This document shows positions 25,446-34,479 of a stretch of 48,573 bases of DNA, one piece after another. The DNA comes from Bacteroidota bacterium (lineage in GTDB: Bacteria; Bacteroidota; Bacteroidia; Sphingobacteriales; Sphingobacteriaceae). The stretch covers positions 1,008 through 49,580 of the forward strand of contig JABDGE010000022.1 in assembly GCA_013286235.1 (NCBI GenBank), read 5' to 3'. Both the position numbers and the translations under genes were made by a program. Numbering within the stretch: position 1 is the first letter of the stretch; each line of letters begins with the position of its first letter. Below the pieces are notes generated by a model. That model saw only the letters and a list, made by a program, of their open reading frames with translations. It did no database searches and had not been told where the DNA came from.

Positions 25446-25641
25446 TTTTTAATACGGTTTCAAATTACCTGGAGCATTTGCAAAAGTACGTACTATTATC
25501 ATGTTCTTTCCCGGTTTTGAATTTCTGGCCCATCCATCGGTTACGCGCAACCGGCATAACAACCAAGCCTTACCCTATATTTATACCACCAAAATATTGT
25601 ACGGCCCGTCTTAAATATACCAAATATCTAAATTAAAGCAG

Positions 25642-26274
25642 ATGAAAAAGTTAACCCTACTTATTTACGCTTGCCTCTGCACCGCCACGATAGCCTGCAG
25701 CCAGGCCGTACAACTGGGTGTTTTCGCCGGGCCGAACTTATCAACACTCGGCTCGCAAAGCATGATCGGCGTTGGCGAAACGGCTGCCCTAACGTTTGGC
25801 GCTCATGCCGGCCTCTATACCGAGATAACGGCCGGCCACTGGTCTATCGAGCCGGCGGTGGTTTATGCCGGTATCGGCGGCAGGATCAATTCTATATATA
25901 GCCTGAATTCCTATGCAGGGTACGAAGATGTGCATCTGCAATATTTGCAAGTACCTGTAAACATTTTATACAATACCGCCGGTCGCAAATTCTTTTTCGG
26001 CGGTGGCCCGTATATTGGCTTTGGGCTTTCAGGCAGCGAAAGCGGCAGCAGCACCTACCTTGGCGTTACCGACGCTTATTATAACGATAAATACACATTT
26101 TATAGCGGGAACAAACTCGATTATGGTATAAACCTACTGGCCGGTCTCCACGTCGCAGGCGGAACCTTTTTTACCATTGGTTGCAGCCTTGGTCTAAGGC
26201 AAGCCACCTCCCTTGACTATATTATCGTGCGCAATGATGTGATTAGCTTATCAATTGGGCACAGCATATTTTAG
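25642..26274 (+). CDS. Outer-membrane beta-barrel protein, PorT/OmpA-like fold
   Basis: A 210-aa secreted protein. A signal peptide covers about residues 1-20 (cleavage near IACSQA). The rest alternates aromatic and glycine-rich strands (GVFAGPNLSTLG, EPAVVYAGIGG, FFFGGGPYIGFGLSG), the pattern of PorT-family barrels with about eight strands. It ends in a terminal Phe (SIGHSIF), the usual barrel sorting signal. It is transcribed alone; the ligand is unknown. Confidence 0.75.
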   Translation: MKKLTLLIYACLCTATIACSQAVQLGVFAGPNLSTLGSQSMIGVGETAALTFGAHAGLYTEITAGHWSIEPAVVYAGIGGRINSIYSLNSYAGYEDVHLQYLQVPVNILYNTAGRKFFFGGGPYIGFGLSGSESGSSTYLGVTDAYYNDKYTFYSGNKLDYGINLLAGLHVAGGTFFTIGCSLGLRQATSLDYIIVRNDVISLSIGHSIF

Positions 26275-26416
26275 CGGATGGTAACTGGGTTGGCGTAGAA
26301 ATTTTATATCGGGATACCGAAAAAAGAGTATTGAGCCCCGAAGGTTTTTAATAAATTTTTGTTTACAAATATTGCTATCGTCGCGTGGTCCCGCTGCAAA
26401 AACCATCCCCTTTAGA

Positions 26417-26653
26417 TCAAAGATTCTTTCGCCCTTCCGACCCCTCAAATCGCTCACAACTGTCCCTCCCTGAAAGGTAAAGCTGGTGACAATTGCAAAA
26501 ACCATCCCTATCCCTTACCGACGCGAACCCCGAACTCATCACTGTCAGTCCCGGATAAACCTCCTCGATTAGCGCCGGATCGTTTTGAAAATGCACGCAG
26601 TCCTGGCAGGCTTGCCCGGATTTACCAAATTGAATCGACTTAAAAATTTTCAT
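26417..26653 (-). CDS. Small Cys-rich protein behind the YeiH-family gene
   Basis: A 78-aa protein with CQDCVHF (Cys16, Cys19, His21), CNC (Cys53, Cys55) and Cys66, a spacing suited to binding zinc or an Fe-S centre. The core FASVRDRDGFCNCHQLYLSGRDSC looks conserved in style rather than random. The ATG lies 3 bases after the stop of the transporter gene, so the two are co-transcribed. It could handle the transported sulfur compound or sense redox state; this is inference. The last 80 or so bases up to 26275 hold no other gene. Confidence 0.65.
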   Translation of the reverse strand: MKIFKSIQFGKSGQACQDCVHFQNDPALIEEVYPGLTVMSSGFASVRDRDGFCNCHQLYLSGRDSCERFEGSEGRKNL

Positions 26654-26656
26654 GCC

Positions 26657-28051
26657 TCAATGCGTCACAATGGTTGACCAGTAATGAGCGAAAACGATCA
26701 CCGACAGGAAATATCCCAACGCAACGTTTACAACCACTCCGGCGGTGAACGCGACAAAGGGTTTGATACCAGCTTTGGCAAATTCGCGGAACCGCGTGGT
26801 AAGGCCGATACTTAAAAAACTAAAGGTGAACGCCCAGGTCCGCAAGGATATGATAGGTGTGATGAGCGTTGGTTTTACCAATTTATTGTAATCAGGAAGC
26901 GTATGGCCATGCACGATCAGCGTCGTAAGCACCGAGGCGATAAGGAAGCCGATGACGAATTTAGGAAAGCGCCACCAGATTTGGCCCACCTGCACTTTTG
27001 AGCTGGTTTCCGAACGCTCCCAAACGGTCACTGCAATCAGCGCCAATACAAAGGACCAGATCCCGATCCAGATATCCCGCCCGATAACTTTGATAAGGGT
27101 ATACGATGCAAGCGCTTGTTCCGCCGTTCCTGCAATGCCCGAATGTGCGCCTGCCAGTCCGCCATACGATTGGGCAGCGGCCAGGCCTGCCGCGTCGGCA
27201 AATTCCGAGGTTCCGATCCAGGCGCCGGCTACCCCTGTAGGCAGATGGATCGTGCGCGAAATTAGTGGCAGCGCGAATATCAGCGCAATAGCCCAAACTA
27301 CCACCAGCGATATAGCGATGGGCGGATGTTCTTTTTTGGCCCGCACGGCGCCGGCAACTGCGATCGAGGCTGACACGCCGCAAACAGCGCCACCCGCTCC
27401 CAATACCGCCGCCAGCCGGTGATCGAGGCCCAGCTTCCGGGCGGTGAAAAAGATAACCAAAAAAGTAACGATGGAAACAATGGAAGCCTGCAAAATAGCC
27501 ACAGGCCCGGCCCAGATGATCAGCGTGAAAGGCAAAGTGGCGCCGAGCAGCACAATGCCCAGCTTAATATAAAATTCCACCCGGAAACCGGCATCCAGCC
27601 AGCGCGGCAAGCCGATCACATTAGAAATGATCAGCCCTACCACGAGCGCAACCAGCGGCGGTTCCAGGTTATAACGATTGGCCTGATCCCAGTTGCCCGC
27701 GGCGTAGATGATCGTCGACAGTATAAACAGGAAAATAAAGGACGGAATAAAAGCCTTTGGCTTTTGCCCAATGAACGACACCACGATGCTAAATAGCACC
27801 AGGAAAGCGCCTAACAACGCAAGGTACTTTATACCATTCTTTGAAAACTGGGCGCCAAGCTGCGACAAGGATGACCATTTGGCCGGAGCCACCGCGATCC
27901 ATGAGATGCTGGAGCCGGAAAGATAAAGCACATAGGCAACGATCAGGATACCCAGCCCGAGCCAAACTGCCCACCAGTCTTCTTTTGCCCAAAATTCCTG
28001 CCAGCCGGAGGATTGTTTTTCCCCAGCTGTTTGAGTAGTGTTTGTAGTCAT
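26657..28051 (-). CDS. YeiH/UPF0324-family membrane protein (putative sulfate exporter family)
   Basis: A 464-aa integral membrane protein with ten or more hydrophobic segments. Family marks are seen: GLPRWLDAGFRVEFYIKLGIVLLGATLPF, and the glycine-rich LGAGGAVCGVSASIAV stretch. UPF0324 proteins are called putative sulfate exporters, but the substrate is not firmly known. It is about 100 residues longer than the usual 340-350 aa, with extra N-terminal segments (residues 1-110). A small Cys-rich gene follows after 3 bases. Confidence 0.8.
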   Translation of the reverse strand: MTTNTTQTAGEKQSSGWQEFWAKEDWWAVWLGLGILIVAYVLYLSGSSISWIAVAPAKWSSLSQLGAQFSKNGIKYLALLGAFLVLFSIVVSFIGQKPKAFIPSFIFLFILSTIIYAAGNWDQANRYNLEPPLVALVVGLIISNVIGLPRWLDAGFRVEFYIKLGIVLLGATLPFTLIIWAGPVAILQASIVSIVTFLVIFFTARKLGLDHRLAAVLGAGGAVCGVSASIAVAGAVRAKKEHPPIAISLVVVWAIALIFALPLISRTIHLPTGVAGAWIGTSEFADAAGLAAAQSYGGLAGAHSGIAGTAEQALASYTLIKVIGRDIWIGIWSFVLALIAVTVWERSETSSKVQVGQIWWRFPKFVIGFLIASVLTTLIVHGHTLPDYNKLVKPTLITPIISLRTWAFTFSFLSIGLTTRFREFAKAGIKPFVAFTAGVVVNVALGYFLSVIVFAHYWSTIVTH

Positions 28052-28335
28052 ATCAGTTAATTGTTTTGAAGATTTATTAGTTGTAAGGCGAAAATAAGTA
28101 AATATATTAAACCTATCAAATTAGTGGACTTTAAATTTATATAAAAGCTAAATCGAGTGTAATTTGTAGAGCTTTGCTTCCGCGGGCGCAAGAAGGTTTT
28201 ATTCGCCCCCGGGGTTTCTCTCAAAGACCTTGGGGCGGGAATATTATAAATATTCTCTTCATTTTTGCTGGTCTTATTTCTATAGGTCGGCAAATTCATT
28301 GGTTATTTATTAGCCTTTGTTGATTATCTTAGCTT

Positions 28336-28923
28336 ATGAAATACAAGCTACATAATAACCAGGCCGAGGTGCTTCCTAATATCTTAAACCTGACTTCAAG
28401 TGAAGATATCGCTTTGGCAGAGTTCGACGGCTTCCTAAAAGCGGAAATTGTGCTTTCCGAGGAACTGACCGGCAGAACTAAATTTAATGTCAAATATATT
28501 CTTCAAATACACAGGTTATCCTTACAACATTTATATAGTTTCGCAGGAAAACTGCGTGATGTGAATATTTCAAAGGGCGGGTTCCCTTTTCCAGCTGCTA
28601 AATATCTTGCGCAGTCGATGCTGACATCCGACCGTGAAATATTAAAAAATTTACCCGACAGGTATACTTCGAGAGAAGAATTCATCAAAAGTATAGCCAT
28701 AGTTCACGGTGAATTATTGTTTATTCACCCTTTCAGAGAAGGGAATGGGCGAACGGCGAGGATATTGGCAAACTTAATGGCCAGGAAACAAGGATATGAC
28801 GCGTTATTGTTTGAAAAAATAAATAAAGAAAGTTTCGACACTTGTGTTAAGGCCATACAAAAGTCAGCTGAAAAAGATTATGCATTAATGGTAGCGTTGA
28901 TCAGCTCTATTTTTCCAGGCTAA
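28336..28923 (+). CDS. Fic-domain protein (AMP-transferase-type toxin)
   Basis: A 195-aa Fic protein, which transfers AMP or a related group to a target protein. The catalytic motif HPFREGNGR is complete at 131-139, with Arg142 behind it, and the flap region GGFPFP is at 81-86. No SxxxEG inhibition helix is seen in the protein itself. Such a helix is encoded by a small gene on the opposite strand whose 3' end overlaps this gene by 17 bases, so this is a class I (antitoxin in trans) Fic system. The 284-base upstream spacer holds no gene. Confidence 0.85.
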   Translation: MKYKLHNNQAEVLPNILNLTSSEDIALAEFDGFLKAEIVLSEELTGRTKFNVKYILQIHRLSLQHLYSFAGKLRDVNISKGGFPFPAAKYLAQSMLTSDREILKNLPDRYTSREEFIKSIAIVHGELLFIHPFREGNGRTARILANLMARKQGYDALLFEKINKESFDTCVKAIQKSAEKDYALMVALISSIFPG

Positions 28924-29065
28924 CAGATATCCTTTTTAGCGAGGACGCTGCTGCGTCATCAGAGATATGGATACCCTCTATTTTGAAGGAGGCCACCATC
29001 GACTTTAGTATCTGCGCTCTCAAAGAGGTTTTATCCTTAACCAAGTTTTTAGCTTTCTTGTTCAT
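28907..29065 (-). CDS. Fic antitoxin-like small protein, convergent
   Basis: A 52-aa frame on the minus strand, from ATG at 29065 to TAG at 28907, too short for usual gene calling. Residues 26-31 read SFKIEG, a match to the (S/T)xxxE(G/N) motif whose Glu blocks ATP binding in Fic enzymes. The chain is Lys-rich at its N-terminus and predicted to be helical. Its 3' end overlaps the Fic gene tail by 17 bases in convergent arrangement; VbhA-type antitoxins are normally upstream on the same strand. A second role as antisense RNA to the Fic mRNA is possible. Confidence 0.7.
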   Translation of the reverse strand: MNKKAKNLVKDKTSLRAQILKSMVASFKIEGIHISDDAAASSLKRISVSLEK

Positions 29066-29287
29066 CTAACAAAAATATAGAAAAATTCAGACAAATATGA
29101 TACCCGAACAGCCGATAAGTTGCTAAAATGATACAACCGTTAAAATTCAAGAACCTCCGTATGATGATATTCGATAGCTTATAGTGGAACTGCCATTATG
29201 CAATTTGGTTTTTAAAGACATTTATTTATAAACAAACAGTGCTTGCTGTTAAAGCCGGTGCAAGTATAACACTTGAGCTGGCGAATA

Positions 29288-29911
29288 TTATATCAATTTA
29301 TCCTTCCGTGCGGCTTTGATCGCGTCTGCTTTGGAATTTACATCGAGTTTGATATACACGTTTTTTATATGCGTTTTTACGGTTTCCGAATCAATAAACA
29401 AGTCGTTTGCAATCTGCGACCGGCTTTTGCCTTCGCTTACCATTTCCAGTATTTGAGTTTCGCGTCTTGATAAGGGCGACTGCTGGTTTTTTTGGAAAGA
29501 TTTGATCACCATCCGCGCTACGTTGGTGCTCATGGGGCCGCCGCCCTCGCAAACTTCCTTTATGGAGTCGATGATCTTTGATATCGGGCTATTCTTGGTC
29601 AGGTAACCCGAAGCGCCGTTTGACAGTGCGTTAAACACCTGCTCTTCCGATTCGTACACGGTGAGCATGATGATATAGGTTTTGGGGAGCTTTTTCTTTA
29701 TCCAAAGTATAGCCTCAATTCCGTTTGTGCCGGGCAGCTCAATGTCGAGCATTACAACCGCGGGGCTGTCATTGACGACGTTTTTTGAAGCATCTTCAAA
29801 TGAAGCATAGGAACTAACCACAAAAAAACCTTCAACATCATTGATCAGCGTAGTGTAGGCATTCCTCAGCACTTCGTCATCTTCGATAATCGCGATGGTG
29901 GTATTTTTCAT
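29288..29911 (-). CDS. NarL/FixJ-type response regulator
   Basis: A 207-aa regulator: receiver domain with phospho-acceptor Asp56 (VVMLDIELPG) and acidic pair EDD at 10-12, then a LuxR-type helix-turn-helix (LSRRETQILEMVSEGKSRSQIA). It lies 3 bases after its histidine kinase and should be phosphorylated by it. Targets cannot be read here; the SusC/D locus 6 kb away is a candidate. Confidence 0.9.
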   Translation of the reverse strand: MKNTTIAIIEDDEVLRNAYTTLINDVEGFFVVSSYASFEDASKNVVNDSPAVVMLDIELPGTNGIEAILWIKKKLPKTYIIMLTVYESEEQVFNALSNGASGYLTKNSPISKIIDSIKEVCEGGGPMSTNVARMVIKSFQKNQQSPLSRRETQILEMVSEGKSRSQIANDLFIDSETVKTHIKNVYIKLDVNSKADAIKAARKDKLI

Positions 29912-29914
29912 CTT

Positions 29915-32872
29915 TTAGTGCAAATGCGGTATCTTTTTAATAGTGAGGGTAACGCTTGTACCTTCATTTAACGACGACCTCGTCTCAATAACCCCGTTTA
30001 TCTTTTTCGCCCGGTTATTGATATTCCGCATCCCATTACCGCTTTTTATGGTTTCGATATCAAAGCCTTTACCATCGTCTTCCACGACTATACTCATGCT
30101 GTTATCGTCGTTTAAAAAGGCGGTTGCGTTAACGTTTTTTGCACCGGAATGCCTTAACGCGTTATTAAATAATTCTTTAAGGATCATCGTAATGTTACGG
30201 CCATAGCCCATCGGCAAAGTTATTTCCTTAAAGGTATCATTTGTTAAATCAGAAGTAAAACCAATGGGTGAGTTTAAAAAAAGGTCGATCCCGAATTCTT
30301 TTGCATGGGTTAAAACTTCTGATAAGCGGTCGTTGTCAGGATCAAGCGCCCACAAAATATGTTTACTGCCTGTAAATAAAGCATCGGCATTTTCCTTGAT
30401 CTGGTCGATAAGTTTTCTTTGATCGGAAAAGGCCACGTCAACCTTTTTATAAAGTATGTCCGAGAGCACATTGATCCTGGTTAATTTATTCCCGAGATCA
30501 TCATGAAAATCTTCCGCTGTCTGTTTGCGGACCTTAACCTGCTCTTCGAGGCGCAAATGTGCTATCAACTTTCTTTTCCGCTCTTCCTGCACGCTAAAAT
30601 ATTTCCATGTTGATGCGCTGACCAAAAAAAGCAATAATACCATTGCTACTTTAAACAAAGCGGTTTGGTACCAGGCAGGGGTTATTTCGAAAGAAAAGCG
30701 CGCAATATTTGATGGCGCCCCCGCGAGGTTGAACGACCTGGCATAAAAAACATATTTACCGGGCGGTAAGGAAGGATAATCAACAACATTATTGTTTACC
30801 TGGGGGCAAAACCGCGCATCCAGCGGCCACAATTTATAACTATATAAAACATTACGCGGATTTTTTAAATAAATGCCATCAAAACCGATGGTAATGTGGC
30901 TGTTATTAAAAGGAAGTTTTAAATTTTCGGGTTCCTTATAGCCATCTTTATAGGTGTACTTAACCGCTTGCTTGTTGTAAAACAACACGTTCTGTATAGT
31001 TGTATGGGGCGCGGTAAACGGGTTTAAAGGCAAATCCCTTTTAACTACAAGCAGGCCCCTTGTGGTTCCGATCCAAACCTGGTTATCGTCAAGTAAAAGT
31101 GCATCCTGGTTGCATTCCACAAACAGGTTACTGATATTTTCGTTGATTATTCTTTGGAATGTACCGTCGTTTTTTATTCTAAATTGATTCACCGCGCGCC
31201 CCGTCCCTACCCACAATACCTCATCCTTATCGATATCGATACTGTAAGCGCTCGGCGAGCTTAACCCGTTTTTTTCATCCAAATGAATTACCGGGCCGCC
31301 ATGGGGATTCCATATAAACAATCCGTGCTCAAAAGTCCCAATGTAAATGCGGCCTTTATAATATTTCAAACAGTTTATGTTCGAGCCCTTTAAGAAATCC
31401 GCTTTGAAGGTGGTGTCTATTTTCTTGCCCTTTACCAGGAATAACCTATTAGGCGCGCCAACCAGTATCGAATCCGGACCTGTCTCGATCAGGCCGGTGC
31501 ATATGCCGTTTATGCCGTTTATCCTTTTAAAGCCTTTATCCCAATAATAACATCCGTTGCCTGTAACCACCCACATTGTTTTCAACCGGTCTTGCTGCAC
31601 GGCATTAAACTGTATCTTGGGGTCATTTTTATTCCCCGGGTAAATCCTGGTGAAATTCGATCCTGTTTCTTTCCATAATCCTTGTACCGTACATATCCAG
31701 GTGTCATTTTCTTTGTCTGTATACAAACAATGGAAAATATCAGCGGGATCCATCGAAGGAAGCTTAATTTGGCTTATTTTTTTCCCGTTATAGGCCATTA
31801 ACTTGCTCCCGCCTGTCATCAGGATAGTATTGTTCCTGTCTTTGGCCACTTGCAAAATTGGCTCGGTAATGCCCTGTGCCTGGTCAAAAATTAAAAAGCC
31901 ATCTCCTTCAAATCTAAATATGCCCGCCCCGTTTGTACCGAACCATATATTGTTATCAAAATCCTTAAAAATGTGATTAACCGGGTAATCAGTAAACCCA
32001 TTGCTTTGATCAAAATAATTCGGGTTATTGTTGTTGAAATAATAAGCCCCTTTGTTTGTACCGATCCATAATCCATTCGAATTGTCCTGGGCCAAACAAT
32101 TGACAGCGCTTACACCGTTTTTCTGAAAGTCGATTTTTATCTCCCTGACAGTATTTTTCCTCGCATAAAACACCCCGGTTCCGGTTAGCAGATATATAGC
32201 GTCGTCATCGTTCCGGTCAACGATAAATTGCTTGATGACGGCGCCTTTTGAAAGGTTAAGAGGTATAGTACTGATCCATTTTTGACTTTTCAAACAGTAT
32301 ACCCCCTCATTCTGAACGGCGGCCAGCATGTCTCCGTATTTGTTTATGGTTAGCGCTGTTACAATATCCTTCCCTCCGGTAACACTCACATTTTGCATGC
32401 GGCCCCCGCTTATTTTAAACAAACGCTGATTTCTTAACCCCCAGATGTTGTCAAGGCGGTCGGCTATCAGCTCAGTTGCCGCGATCAGGGAATCATTCTT
32501 ATCCCCAACAAACCTGGTGGTTCTATCGGCATAAAAATAATATAGTCCTTTTGAATTGCTCACCCAAATCTTTCCGCTATGGTCTATTGTCAGCGCAGCC
32601 GCAAAATCAGTTGAAGTATTATCTTTAGTTACCGGTGTAAATGTCTTCCCGTCGAACCTGTTGACCCCTAAAAATGTCGCTATTACAAGCCGGTGGCTAT
32701 TGTCCTGGGCGATGCGCGTCGCCTGCGATTGAGCCAATCCATCCTCGATACCGTAATTTGTAAAGCTGTATTTTTGGGCAAAAACAGCCGGGGACCATAA
32801 CATTATGGCCAAAATGAAGAACATAACGGCTATTGATCTTCCTTTAGGAAAACTAAACATTTTGTATATCAT
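29915..32872 (-). CDS. reg_prop/Y_Y_Y sensor histidine kinase
   Basis: A 985-aa sensor. A signal peptide/TM covers residues 12-33. The periplasmic part carries many two-component-regulator propeller repeats (patterns like GLWIGTNKGAYYF, IWFGTNGAGIFRF, VWIGTTRGLLVV), then a Y_Y_Y domain to about 720. A second TM lies at about 740-758. The cytoplasmic part is a HisKA_3 kinase with His790 (DFHDDLGNKL) and an HATPase with NNALRHS and GNGMRNI. It is the HPK7-type kinase without receiver, working with the separate LuxR-type regulator downstream. Such sensors usually detect glycans or their breakdown products. Confidence 0.9.
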   Translation of the reverse strand: MIYKMFSFPKGRSIAVMFFILAIMLWSPAVFAQKYSFTNYGIEDGLAQSQATRIAQDNSHRLVIATFLGVNRFDGKTFTPVTKDNTSTDFAAALTIDHSGKIWVSNSKGLYYFYADRTTRFVGDKNDSLIAATELIADRLDNIWGLRNQRLFKISGGRMQNVSVTGGKDIVTALTINKYGDMLAAVQNEGVYCLKSQKWISTIPLNLSKGAVIKQFIVDRNDDDAIYLLTGTGVFYARKNTVREIKIDFQKNGVSAVNCLAQDNSNGLWIGTNKGAYYFNNNNPNYFDQSNGFTDYPVNHIFKDFDNNIWFGTNGAGIFRFEGDGFLIFDQAQGITEPILQVAKDRNNTILMTGGSKLMAYNGKKISQIKLPSMDPADIFHCLYTDKENDTWICTVQGLWKETGSNFTRIYPGNKNDPKIQFNAVQQDRLKTMWVVTGNGCYYWDKGFKRINGINGICTGLIETGPDSILVGAPNRLFLVKGKKIDTTFKADFLKGSNINCLKYYKGRIYIGTFEHGLFIWNPHGGPVIHLDEKNGLSSPSAYSIDIDKDEVLWVGTGRAVNQFRIKNDGTFQRIINENISNLFVECNQDALLLDDNQVWIGTTRGLLVVKRDLPLNPFTAPHTTIQNVLFYNKQAVKYTYKDGYKEPENLKLPFNNSHITIGFDGIYLKNPRNVLYSYKLWPLDARFCPQVNNNVVDYPSLPPGKYVFYARSFNLAGAPSNIARFSFEITPAWYQTALFKVAMVLLLFLVSASTWKYFSVQEERKRKLIAHLRLEEQVKVRKQTAEDFHDDLGNKLTRINVLSDILYKKVDVAFSDQRKLIDQIKENADALFTGSKHILWALDPDNDRLSEVLTHAKEFGIDLFLNSPIGFTSDLTNDTFKEITLPMGYGRNITMILKELFNNALRHSGAKNVNATAFLNDDNSMSIVVEDDGKGFDIETIKSGNGMRNINNRAKKINGVIETRSSLNEGTSVTLTIKKIPHLH

Positions 32873-33130
32873 GTACCTAAAGGCAAAACCAGGTTATTTT
32901 ATTTTCAATGTAAATATCAGCATCGAAAATTTGACTATAGTGCAATTTGTTAAAAATGTTATCATTCTGGTTCATAATCACGCAATGCAGGGCGGTACGT
33001 TTTAGGATATTTCCCTTTCGATATATACTTTTCCCCGGTCTTCTATGTCAATTTGTACTTTTCGACTTAAGACTTTTGACTTAAGGCTTAAGACTATCCG
33101 TCATTTTAATGATTGACAGAATACAAAGAG

Positions 33131-33311
33131 GAGGTTAGGAGGGGTAAAGAGACCTGTGCCCTGGTTTCTCAGTACCTCCTCCGCGTCCTCAATGTTTAAC
33201 CGGGCGATTTAGTAATCCCCGGCGCTAAAAGTTCCTCCCCGAAATTCAGGGGAGGTAAGGAGGGGTAAAGAGACCTGCGCCCCGGGGTTCTCGATGCCTC
33301 CTCCGTTTCTT
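33131..33311. repeat. 60-base imperfect duplication, period about 121
   Basis: GGAGGGGTAAAGAGACCTG and its flanks occur at 33131-33190 and again at 33252-33311. The second copy has several changes but keeps the downstream CCTCCTCCG. No coding sense is seen. Confidence 0.6.
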
Positions 33312-33480
33312 CGCGGTAAAAATTGCCGCAACTATCCTTAAATACACGAATCAAGAGTCAAAATAATCCTGCAAATGGGGGAAGGAACCTGAATAAGGAA
33401 TTAAATTCCGGCCACTTTGCATTTGATAACTTGTCCATATCATCGGTATTTTTCTTGATTCCTGACTCTTTCTCCTGCCA

Positions 33481-33506
33481 CTGCTACTGCCACTGCTACT
33501 GCTACT
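33481..33506 (+). repeat. 26-mer dispersed repeat, copy 1
   Basis: CTGCTACTGCCACTG followed by CTACTGCTACT. The identical 26-mer occurs at 46798-46823 and 46918-46943, 13 kb away, in the same orientation. Confidence 0.75.
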
Positions 33507-33515
33507 CAACCCGGC

Positions 33516-33583
33516 TCTCTGTTCTTGGCTCTTGGCTCTTGGCTCTTGGCTCTTGGTTCTTGGTTCTTGATTCTCGATTCTTC
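33516..33583 (+). repeat. Heptad tandem repeat (TCTTGGC)n
   Basis: Several TCTTGGC units follow each other, then degrade to TCTTGGT and TCTTGAT. Unit length is 7 bases, as in the CTCAYAT tract near 46.7-47.0 kb. Confidence 0.75.
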
Positions 33584-33606
33584 ACTCGCATAAAACACCC
33601 CCGGGC

Positions 33607-34479
33607 CTATGCTACATGATTTCTATAAGTCCCGGGGGTAAAATGAAATTTGTTTTTGAAAAGCTTTATAAATGTGCTGGGGCAAGTAAAACCAACCAGG
33701 TTCACAATTTCATTTAATGTATAGTCCGTGTTTTTCAGCATATGCCGTGCATTGTCCAGCCTGGTTTGTATCAGGTATTGGTGCGGAGAGCAGTTATATA
33801 TCTGTTTAAAAGTGCGGAACAAATGTGTCGGCGATAAACAGGCATGCGCGCTTATATCCTCCAGGCTGATATCCTGGTTATAATTGCTTAACATAAAATC
33901 CTTGGCCAGGCTTAATCTTTTAAACAATTCATCCCGCGTACTGGCATTTAAAGCATCTAAACGATTGCTTTTATGCAGTACCTCTCTATAATAAAGACGA
34001 TAAAAAAGCAGCAGGGAATGATAAATATAATCGTCGAGCAAAAGGTCGTCGGAGTTTTCATTAAAATGATCGATCAGATGCGACAGGTTATATTTAATAT
34101 CCCCTTTACATGGATATATTGTTTCTAAAAAAGTGCTGCGTTGTATTAGCTCGCTATCAATCGGCTCGTCGATCAGTTTTCGGTCAGATGAGGAAAAACC
34201 ATATTGAAAATCCTGGAGGAATCTCTTTGAAAAAAAGATTGCAAAAGTACTGGCTATTGAATCCGAATAAATAGTCCGGTCATACGCGGTCCCTTCATTA
34301 ATGATCAAAAAGTTACCCGGAAAAACAGTCACGGTTCTTTTACCGATCTTATATTTTTCACTGCCATTGAACACGGCATGCAATGAAAGCTCATTTCTCT
34401 GATCAGTATAGCTGGCTTCAGTAGTTATTTCACTATGCAGCTTATTTTGATTGTATAGCACTTTAAAAGTTTTCATCAA
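33607..34479 (-). CDS. AraC-family transcriptional regulator
   Basis: A 290-aa regulator. The C-terminal 100 residues contain ISAHACLSPTHLFRTFKQ and IVNLVGFTCPSTFIKLFKN, the two helix-turn-helix units. The N-terminal half is a cupin-like sensor (VFPGNFLIINEGTAY). The gene overlaps the upstream VOC gene by four bases and is read away from the SusC locus. Confidence 0.85.
   Translation of the reverse strand: MMKTFKVLYNQNKLHSEITTEASYTDQRNELSLHAVFNGSEKYKIGKRTVTVFPGNFLIINEGTAYDRTIYSDSIASTFAIFFSKRFLQDFQYGFSSSDRKLIDEPIDSELIQRSTFLETIYPCKGDIKYNLSHLIDHFNENSDDLLLDDYIYHSLLLFYRLYYREVLHKSNRLDALNASTRDELFKRLSLAKDFMLSNYNQDISLEDISAHACLSPTHLFRTFKQIYNCSPHQYLIQTRLDNARHMLKNTDYTLNEIVNLVGFTCPSTFIKLFKNKFHFTPGTYRNHVA

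Larger units (their letters stand above)
25011..25641. other. Spacer with 18-mer and tRNA-like/terminator element
   Basis: A 631-base gap. A 156-codon open frame at 25050-25520 (+) has protein-unlike composition and crosses the 18-mer and the hairpin element, so it is not called. The spacer holds copy 3 of the 18-mer (25189) and the element at 25376-25445. Confidence 0.5.
32873..33606. other. Repeat-rich spacer, no gene
   Basis: A 734-base gap upstream of the kinase gene. It contains an AAGTC(A/G)AAAG-type string on the minus strand (about 33050-33105), a 60-base imperfect duplication, the 26-mer shared with the spacer near 46.8 kb, and a heptad tandem repeat. The kinase promoter should lie in its left part. 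Confidence 0.6.

Noticed and set aside
25050..25520. 156-codon plus-strand open frame
   Set aside because: It crosses the 18-mer repeat and the terminator-like hairpin, has no recognisable domain, and its composition is not protein-like.
28057..28299. 80-codon minus-strand frame before the Fic gene
   Set aside because: Low-complexity, Asn/Ile-rich translation from an AT-rich promoter spacer without any domain feature.
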